Source: a virus. Taken from it: a DNA stretch of 64,000 nucleotides. Location: positions 1-64,000 of the IMG/VR virus record IMGVR_UViG_3300027791_000007, one strand, 5' to 3'. The position numbers and the translations under genes are program-made. Position 1 is the first letter of the stretch. Each line of letters opens with the position of its first letter. The notes beneath the pieces were generated by a model. The model made no database searches and was not told the DNA's origin. It saw only the letters and a list, made by a program, of their open reading frames with translations. Of this stretch, positions 58,651 through 64,000 are shown piece by piece.

Positions 58651-59892
58651 TTAATGTTTCGTTTCGTATGCATCTTCCCAACTACCAGACAATCCAGCGA
58701 CTTCGTACTCTGTCACTCTATTCTCAAAGAAGTTAGTATGATCTGCAGCGTTAAGTATCCACTCCAACCAAGGAATTGGATTTTCTTTTACCTTAAAGTT
58801 AGTTTTCAATCCTAGTTGCAATAACCTTCTATCGGTAATATACCTTATATATGTCTTTACATCCTCGGCCTTTAAACCCTCTGGTTCACCTAGTGCATAT
58901 GTCATATCTACAAACTTATCTTCTAGTTCAACTATTTTATCAGACATCTTGTAGATTTCTTTTTTAAATTCATCGTTAACAATTTTAGGTTTCTCTGAAC
59001 AAAATGCTCTGAATAGTTTTGCAATACCCTCAACATGCATTGATTCATCTCTTACTGACCACTCAACAATTTTACCACAACCTTTCATCTTACCAAACCT
59101 TTGGAAGTTCAATAACATAATAAACGATGCAAACAAAGATACACCCTCATTGAATACAGATTTTGCAAGAGCAAGTCCTATACCTTTGTGTGTAGATACA
59201 TCTGAGTCCATCATGAAATCTACTTTATCTGCCATTTCTTTATACTCTAAGAAGGCATGGAAGTCACTATCTGGTAAACCTAGTGTCTCATTTAATAATG
59301 CATATGCTCTTTGATGAATACCTTCTCTTGATGCAAAAGAACCAAGCATATTTCGTATTTCATTATTCTTAAACTTAGGTAAGAATTGGTCGAAATAGTT
59401 TTGTCCAACTGCAACATCTGATTGTGTAAACAATCTTAGTACGTTTGTAATATAATCTCTCTCTGAATCAGATAACTTATTACTCTTCCAATCTGAAACA
59501 TCTTCTGATAAGTCTACCTCATCTTCTATCCAATGAACTTTCTCATGTCTTACGACCATTTCAACTGCCCACGGATAATAGAATGGTTTATACGCCTCTG
59601 AAAATGCCAAAAGACTTCCCCCACGGATTTTTAGAATTTCATCTGATTTTTCTAATAGTTGCGAAAAACCACCAATCCTAGAACCGTTAACAAAAATCTG
59701 TGGCACACTTTGGATGTTACCTTCTTTTCTATTTAATCTTTCTTCTGTATTATTCACTCTTTGATAAAACTGTAACCTTTCATCATCATTTGACATGCTA
59801 TGTTCTGTATATTCAATATTATGTTCATTAAACCAGTTCTTAGCATTGACACAATATCCACATGTTGGACTTGTATATATTTGTACATCCAT
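58651..59892 (-). CDS. nrdB: Glutaredoxin-NrdB fusion, ribonucleotide reductase small subunit
   Basis: 413 residues. Residues 1-88 are a glutaredoxin: YTSPTCGYCVNAK, then SVPQIFVNGSRIGGFSQL. The rest is NrdB: WAVEMVVRHEKVHWIEDEVD, the iron ligands and helix in MLGSFASREGIHQRAYALL, and EWSVRDESMHVEGIAKLF. The final YEVAGLSGSWED follows the usual class I end. The fused glutaredoxin likely supplies electrons directly to NrdA. 21-bp gap from NrdA. Confidence 0.92.
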   Translation of the reverse strand: MDVQIYTSPTCGYCVNAKNWFNEHNIEYTEHSMSNDDERLQFYQRVNNTEERLNRKEGNIQSVPQIFVNGSRIGGFSQLLEKSDEILKIRGGSLLAFSEAYKPFYYPWAVEMVVRHEKVHWIEDEVDLSEDVSDWKSNKLSDSERDYITNVLRLFTQSDVAVGQNYFDQFLPKFKNNEIRNMLGSFASREGIHQRAYALLNETLGLPDSDFHAFLEYKEMADKVDFMMDSDVSTHKGIGLALAKSVFNEGVSLFASFIMLLNFQRFGKMKGCGKIVEWSVRDESMHVEGIAKLFRAFCSEKPKIVNDEFKKEIYKMSDKIVELEDKFVDMTYALGEPEGLKAEDVKTYIRYITDRRLLQLGLKTNFKVKENPIPWLEWILNAADHTNFFENRVTEYEVAGLSGSWEDAYETKH

Positions 59893-59913
59893 TTATCTTC
59901 TCCTATTTCTTTT

Positions 59914-61683
59914 TTAACCTTGACAGGCGATACATTCTTCTTCTTCTTGTTTTAATTCTGAATAATCTCTCAATTTATCTAGTGCGACTTTATCTGAAAC
60001 CTTCTCTGTTTTTGATGTTGTTTCAGTCCTTAAATAATATAATCCTTTACACTCATCTTTCCATGCTTTAAAATGGGTCTGATGTATGTACTTCTTGGAT
60101 GCACCAGCAGGAAAGAATAGATTAAGTGATTGTCCTTGACACAAAAACTTTTGTCTATCGCCTGCAAGTTCTACTACAAACTCTTGTCTCAATTCTGTAG
60201 CAGTCTTATAAACTTTCTTTAACTCATCTGATAAGAATGTCAGATGTTGGACACTACCATTGTTTGTAACGATTGAAGTCCAAACTTCGGAAGTGTTCAT
60301 ATTTAGTCTATTCAATTCTTCTTCTAAAAATCCATTCTTAATTAGGTGTGAACCAGCCCTAGTTCTGTGAGTATAAGCATTTGCTTTATTTGGTTCGATT
60401 GACGGTGAAGTGCCCACAATCATTGAAGAATTTGCATTGGGGGCAATCGCAAGTAAGTGAGCGTTACGCCTTCCAGTGCCCTCCATATCTGGAGCTACGC
60501 CCCGTTCAGCACCAAGTTTCAAGGTTTCCTCTACTGCTTTCTCTTTGATATCTTTAAAGATTTTGACGTTCAACTCTTTTGCTGTCACACTTTCAAGTGC
60601 AATGTTATTCTTCTGCAAATATGAATGAAACCCCATCGCTCCAAGACCAAGAGACCTTTCTTGTTCTGCTGAATATTTCGCCTTTGGTAAAGTATCTGGG
60701 CAGTTGTCAATAAAGAATTGTAATACATTATCTAAGAAACGAATCAAATCATTAACAAGATTTGTATCTTTCCACTCGTCATATTTCTCTAGGTTCACAG
60801 ATGATAGACAACACACAGCAGTTCTTTCCTCGTTAGTAGGTAAGTGTATTTCATTACACAAGTTAGAACCATGTATCTTTAAACCTTTATCTTTCTGTGT
60901 TTGAGGCATATATCTGTTTGCAGTATCAATAAAATTAATATATGGTTCACCAGTTCTAAATCTAGTTTCTAGTAACTCTTCCCATAACTTTCTTGCATCT
61001 ACGGTTTTCCTTGCAACCTTTTCATTTGGATCAATCAAATCCCAACCCAATCCTTCTTCGACTGCTTTCATAAATGCATCTGGTACATTTACAGCGTTAT
61101 GTAGATTCAATGCTTTTCTTCCAACATCACCAGTTGGAATACGAAGCTTTAAAAACTCTTCGATGTCTGGATGTGAAATATCAATATAAGCTGCATACGA
61201 ACCTTTTCTGGTTTTACCTTGTCGGTAGGCAATCATATCAGCATCTACTGTGTGTAGAAATGGAATTGGGCCTGGAGCAATATTTGATACTGAACGAACA
61301 GCATTCCAGTGACCACCAACCCCACCACCTTTTACTGATAACCATCTTAATTCAGCAGTGTGTTCAATAAGTCCTTCTAGACTATCTGGAACATATGATA
61401 GGAAACATGAAATGGGTAATGCTTTAATCTTTTCTTTTGGTAATACTGCATTTGATAAAACTGGCGATGCATACATAAACCAATTTTTACTAGCAGCATC
61501 ATAAATTCTTTGTGCAAGTTTTTTATCTCCGAATGAATAACATGCAGCCGCTCTTGCAAATGCATGTTGAGGTGATGGTTCATCATCTCTACAATAATAA
61601 TCTAATAATAGTTTTGATGATTGGTCTGATAAATTATCATCTCTTGATAGATCAATGTTGATCCCTTGATAAACTTTAGACAT
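59914..61683 (-). CDS. nrdA: Ribonucleotide reductase large subunit, compact
   Basis: 589 residues against about 760 for E. coli: the N-terminal ATP cone is missing. SASPVLSNA-like start, PISCFLSY (active-site Cys), NLCNEI (N, C, E triad), CCLSSVNL (second redox Cys) and NLFFPAGASKKYIH. Ends EEEECIACQG, the C-terminal CxxC tail pair. Without the cone, dATP inhibition through the usual site is not expected. Confidence 0.92.
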   Translation of the reverse strand: MSKVYQGINIDLSRDDNLSDQSSKLLLDYYCRDDEPSPQHAFARAAACYSFGDKKLAQRIYDAASKNWFMYASPVLSNAVLPKEKIKALPISCFLSYVPDSLEGLIEHTAELRWLSVKGGGVGGHWNAVRSVSNIAPGPIPFLHTVDADMIAYRQGKTRKGSYAAYIDISHPDIEEFLKLRIPTGDVGRKALNLHNAVNVPDAFMKAVEEGLGWDLIDPNEKVARKTVDARKLWEELLETRFRTGEPYINFIDTANRYMPQTQKDKGLKIHGSNLCNEIHLPTNEERTAVCCLSSVNLEKYDEWKDTNLVNDLIRFLDNVLQFFIDNCPDTLPKAKYSAEQERSLGLGAMGFHSYLQKNNIALESVTAKELNVKIFKDIKEKAVEETLKLGAERGVAPDMEGTGRRNAHLLAIAPNANSSMIVGTSPSIEPNKANAYTHRTRAGSHLIKNGFLEEELNRLNMNTSEVWTSIVTNNGSVQHLTFLSDELKKVYKTATELRQEFVVELAGDRQKFLCQGQSLNLFFPAGASKKYIHQTHFKAWKDECKGLYYLRTETTSKTEKVSDKVALDKLRDYSELKQEEEECIACQG

Positions 61684-62686
61684 TTTGTTTACTCCATTGA
61701 GAAAATTTGATCTTAGCGGTCAAACCTTGATATGTGTTATCCTTAATTATTTTCGTGATTTCTTCTTTTGTCCGTCCTGCTAGTATCATATCGTTTATAT
61801 CCTTCTCTCGTACATTATCTGGCCACAAAACAACTTTGTAATCCAAATCTATTATCTTTCTAATTCTTTTTAGTATCTCAATGCCTCGTCTTTCATTATC
61901 AAATATAATTACTTTATTGTCTTTGTCTAACTTCGTAAAATCAGCACCAGCAACAGCAATACAGTTATCTAAGAACAAACTATCTATGGGGCCTTCAACT
62001 ACATAAGTTAATTTATTTTTTTGTAGTTGGTGCAGTCCATATATATTATCCTTATCTTCATTCAAACTGATAGTGATATACTTAGGTGTCTCATTACCAA
62101 ATGCTCTTCCTTGTAGAGCAAACATATTATTTTCTTCATCAAAGAATGGAATGACCAACCGTGGGTGGTCTCCACCTAAAGATGAAAACTTATTAGGAAT
62201 TAAAGTATTAACCCATGTAAAAAACTTAGGTGCATAAAACAATTCAAAATGTTTATTAGTGGGTATCTTACGACTTTCTACCCATCTCTTAACTGGATGA
62301 TTAAATCCAAGTTGAGAAATCTTTTTAAGTTTAGTCAGAGGAGGCATACCCTCTTTAGTTCTCCTCATAAACTTAGGTTTTTGGAACTTACCTATATCAT
62401 ACTCTTCTTTGTCTGGAGTCTTTTTGTAAGTCTCTAGTATATAGTCTTTATGAACGCTCTCATCGACAAAAGATAGGAAATTTTTTAAACTTTTTCCAAC
62501 CCCACAGTTGTGACACTTGTACACAAGGTTTTGTTCCTTACGGAATATGAAACCTCTTGCTTTAGTTGTAGATTTATGAGAATCGCCACAATATGGACAT
62601 CTAAAATTCCAGAGAAAATCCCCCTTCTTTTTAAACTGTGATAATTGGCTAGATATAATATTGACGTATTTAATTTCATTGAACAT
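61676..62686 (-). CDS. 61: DNA primase gp61
   Basis: 336 residues from the ATG at 62684-62686 (T4 gp61: 342). Zinc ribbon FRCPYCGDSHKSTTKARG and KCHNCGVGKSLKNFL; toprim-like VVEGPIDSLFLDN and KVIIFDNERRGIE. The promoter at 62693-62721 puts the start point at about this A, so the mRNA may be leaderless; an upstream ATG (62704) would lie inside the promoter. Confidence 0.9.
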   Translation of the reverse strand: MFNEIKYVNIISSQLSQFKKKGDFLWNFRCPYCGDSHKSTTKARGFIFRKEQNLVYKCHNCGVGKSLKNFLSFVDESVHKDYILETYKKTPDKEEYDIGKFQKPKFMRRTKEGMPPLTKLKKISQLGFNHPVKRWVESRKIPTNKHFELFYAPKFFTWVNTLIPNKFSSLGGDHPRLVIPFFDEENNMFALQGRAFGNETPKYITISLNEDKDNIYGLHQLQKNKLTYVVEGPIDSLFLDNCIAVAGADFTKLDKDNKVIIFDNERRGIEILKRIRKIIDLDYKVVLWPDNVREKDINDMILAGRTKEEITKIIKDNTYQGLTAKIKFSQWSKQNV

Positions 62687-62692
62687 AGTATG

Positions 62693-62721
62693 ACTATACA
62701 CCAAAAACTATGCAGAGTCAA
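62693..62721 (-). promoter_or_regulatory. Early sigma70 promoter of primase
   Basis: TTGACT at 62716-62721, 17 bp ending GGTG, TATAGT at 62693-62698. Expected start is 6-7 nt downstream, at the primase AUG. Confidence 0.75.
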
Positions 62722-62724
62722 GTA

Positions 62725-62883
62725 CTATTTTGAATTTTGTTGATTAAAAAGTTCAAACAGTGTCTTAACCTTCTCACCAAGTACAATTATAGCGTAATGC
62801 ATCTTTGCAAGTACTATTACCAATGTAACAAACCCAACTAATATGGGCCATAGTTTGATGAGCAACTCGAAAGAATCTGCCAT
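62725..62883 (-). CDS. Small membrane protein (52 aa)
   Basis: ATG behind TATAGGAAAAAC. IKLWPILVGFVTLVIVLAKM helix then GEKVKTLFELFNQQ. Same style as small proteins beside primase in marine T4-like phages. Followed by the primase promoter. Confidence 0.6.
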   Translation of the reverse strand: MADSFELLIKLWPILVGFVTLVIVLAKMHYAIIVLGEKVKTLFELFNQQNSK

Positions 62884-62890
62884 GTTTTTC

Positions 62891-63322
62891 CTATAAATTT
62901 AAATTTATTAACTTATGTAAAATAAAACCAGCAACAATAGAACCACCAATTAGTACATGTCTCCACTTCTCCAGAACACCCACTCTGTCGTTAATATCAC
63001 TCTTTAATGTATTAATCTTCTCTGTTTGTTCTGTATGTTGTTTAGACATTAAATCCATTGTTTCTCTACTCTGATCAGATATCCTCTTATGTAAAAGTTG
63101 TATCTGTTCTGAAAAGTCATTTCTTCTGGATTCTATCGCTTTATTTAATTCTGTCTGTTCTTCTTCTTGTCTGGATAATTTCTCTTCGTGTACAGCAAGC
63201 ATACGATTTATGCTGTTAGAAACATCTGAAATTTTGTTTATTGCTGTATCTAATCTCAAATGTATTTGTTTGATATCAGATATCTCTTTTTTTAGGATTT
63301 CAACCTCTGTTTCTAAGCTCAT
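62891..63322 (-). CDS. Coiled-coil protein with C-terminal membrane anchor
   Basis: 143 residues. Long heptads (TEVEILKKEISDIKQIHLRL, TELNKAIESRRNDFSEQIQL) then LIGGSIVAGFILHKLINL. Conserved type in marine T4-like phages; possible lysis-timing or membrane role, unproven. 23-bp overlap upstream. Confidence 0.65.
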   Translation of the reverse strand: MSLETEVEILKKEISDIKQIHLRLDTAINKISDVSNSINRMLAVHEEKLSRQEEEQTELNKAIESRRNDFSEQIQLLHKRISDQSRETMDLMSKQHTEQTEKINTLKSDINDRVGVLEKWRHVLIGGSIVAGFILHKLINLNL

Positions 63323-63548
63323 TTAATTCTCTCTCTAATCTATTTAACCTCTTTGTGAGATTGGGGAATTTTTTCATCTGTTTCTCTTCAACTGTCGCTA
63401 TCTTAATATCATATCGTTTCGCTGCCCAATTATATACTCTTTCTACTTTAGCATAAAACCACAATCCAAATTTAGTTTTCTTAAACCATTCGGCAGATGC
63501 ATCTCCAATAACTGCACCAGCAATCGCTTTGAATAGGAAAAACCACAC
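63300..63548 (-). CDS. Small anchored protein (82 aa)
   Basis: FLFKAIAGAVIGDASAEWFK and a coiled-coil end (KRLNRLERELNELRNRG). Overlaps both neighbours. Confidence 0.58.
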   Translation of the reverse strand: MWFFLFKAIAGAVIGDASAEWFKKTKFGLWFYAKVERVYNWAAKRYDIKIATVEEKQMKKFPNLTKRLNRLERELNELRNRG

Positions 63549-63772
63549 TATTCAATCTCCAATATCTTAATTGGGTGTATGTCATCACCCACTCTTTCTA
63601 TTTGTAACTTACCTTGTTTACACACCCACCTAGGCCCATTCGCACCTTGGTTTCTTTTTATTATTCTTTTTACTTTCAAACACTCACCTAGTGTTTCTCT
63701 AGGTGTGAACTCTGTTGGTTTTATATCACCAGACATGAACATCATCAATACAAATCCACTGAAAATTTCCAT
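63548..63772 (-). CDS. Small protein with hydrophobic N-terminus (74 aa)
   Basis: EIFSGFVLMMFMSGDIKPTE then CLKVKRIIKRNQGANGPRWV. Signal-like start, two cysteines. Unknown. Confidence 0.55.
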   Translation of the reverse strand: MEIFSGFVLMMFMSGDIKPTEFTPRETLGECLKVKRIIKRNQGANGPRWVCKQGKLQIERVGDDIHPIKILEIE

Positions 63773-63782
63773 CTCTTTCTTC

Positions 63783-63989
63783 CTATTTTATTTGTCCAAT
63801 CTTGTCTTTTAATTTATCAAGATTTCCTTCTAGTTTTTTAATTCTTGTTTCATAAAAATCTAGAGTTAGTTTTTGTTGTTGATCATAAGGGGCCTTGCCG
63901 GTTTCTATATTTTGTGTAAGTTTTTCCAACTGTCCAGCAATATGCTCAATTAACATAAATTGTTCTGCATCAGCAGGTAAAGAACCCAT
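63783..63989 (-). CDS. Small coiled-coil protein (68 aa)
   Basis: EHIAGQLEKLTQNIETGKAP and YETRIKKLEGNLDKLKDKIG: heptads. The window ends 11 bp beyond; nothing more can be read. Confidence 0.58.
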   Translation of the reverse strand: MGSLPADAEQFMLIEHIAGQLEKLTQNIETGKAPYDQQQKLTLDFYETRIKKLEGNLDKLKDKIGQIK

Positions 63990-64000
63990 ATCACCTCTAG

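Noticed and set aside
1-64000. CRISPR arrays, insertion sequences, integrase or attachment sites
   Set aside because: No spaced direct repeats, transposase or integrase motifs were seen; the window looks like a lytic phage.

Overview
This AT-rich window is a piece of a T4-like myovirus genome. The best host guess is a marine alphaproteobacterium of the SAR11 (Pelagibacter) type. Three things point there: a recognisable T4 baseplate and hub set (gp4, gp5, gp6, gp7, gp8, gp25, gp26/51, gp27, gp48, gp53, gp54 and a tape measure) with T4 replication genes (gp32, gp61, RNase H, NrdA/NrdB, PhoH); a permuted two-piece tmRNA whose tag, ANDNFAIEDYALAA, starts like alphaproteobacterial tags; and a phage-borne ribosomal protein bS21, known from pelagiphages. 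Host assignment is inference.

Layout. 1-12,065 (minus): late baseplate wedge and hub genes in order gp5, gp25, gp6, gp7, gp8, DUF4815 protein, with TATAAATA late promoters. 12,089-20,655 (minus): small accessory genes, a radical SAM (rSAM) plus 2OG-oxygenase pair, a methyltransferase, an epimerase and many tiny membrane proteins, with a gene-free stretch (17,892-18,404) holding tandem early promoters and two candidate structured RNAs. 20,760-29,725 (minus): a tightly overlapping operon of three rSAM enzymes, a methyltransferase, ThyX, three pentapeptide-repeat proteins with a common C-terminal domain and a prolyl-hydroxylase-like oxygenase. 29,941-32,530: small early genes behind duplicated promoter modules, and a zeta-toxin-like kinase. 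32,595-36,083 (minus): gp27, gp53, an IscA-like carrier and gp48. 36,124-41,800 (plus, the only plus-strand block): gp4, a nuclease, gp54, gp26 with a -1 frameshift into a gp51-like tail, small membrane proteins and the tape measure. 41,797-46,257 (minus): gp32, a GT42/DUF115-like protein, an oxygenase, a fifth rSAM and a gp33-like protein. 46,280-46,715: tmRNA. 46,734-57,761: nuclease, T4-type lysozyme, PhoH, three related methyltransferases, SleB hydrolase, metalloprotease, RNase H and bS21. 57,736-64,000: SGNH hydrolase, glutaredoxin-NrdB fusion, NrdA, primase and membrane/coiled-coil genes.

How the parts fit. Early and middle genes are driven by about 15 near-identical sigma70 promoters (TTGACA, exactly 17 bp, TATAAT-like, often with TGTG just before the -10), all on the minus strand. 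Late genes use T4-type TATAAATA boxes. The most unusual content is the SAM- and iron-based chemistry: five rSAM enzymes, five class I methyltransferases and three 2OG-Fe(II) oxygenases, with a phage IscA-like carrier that could help supply Fe-S clusters. The operon of rSAM enzymes interleaved with pentapeptide-repeat proteins is the best candidate for an undescribed system; its substrate is unknown. Gene starts were adjusted where a promoter, Shine-Dalgarno sequence or paralogue length argued for a downstream start. No similarity search was possible, so family names rest on motif recognition and gene order.
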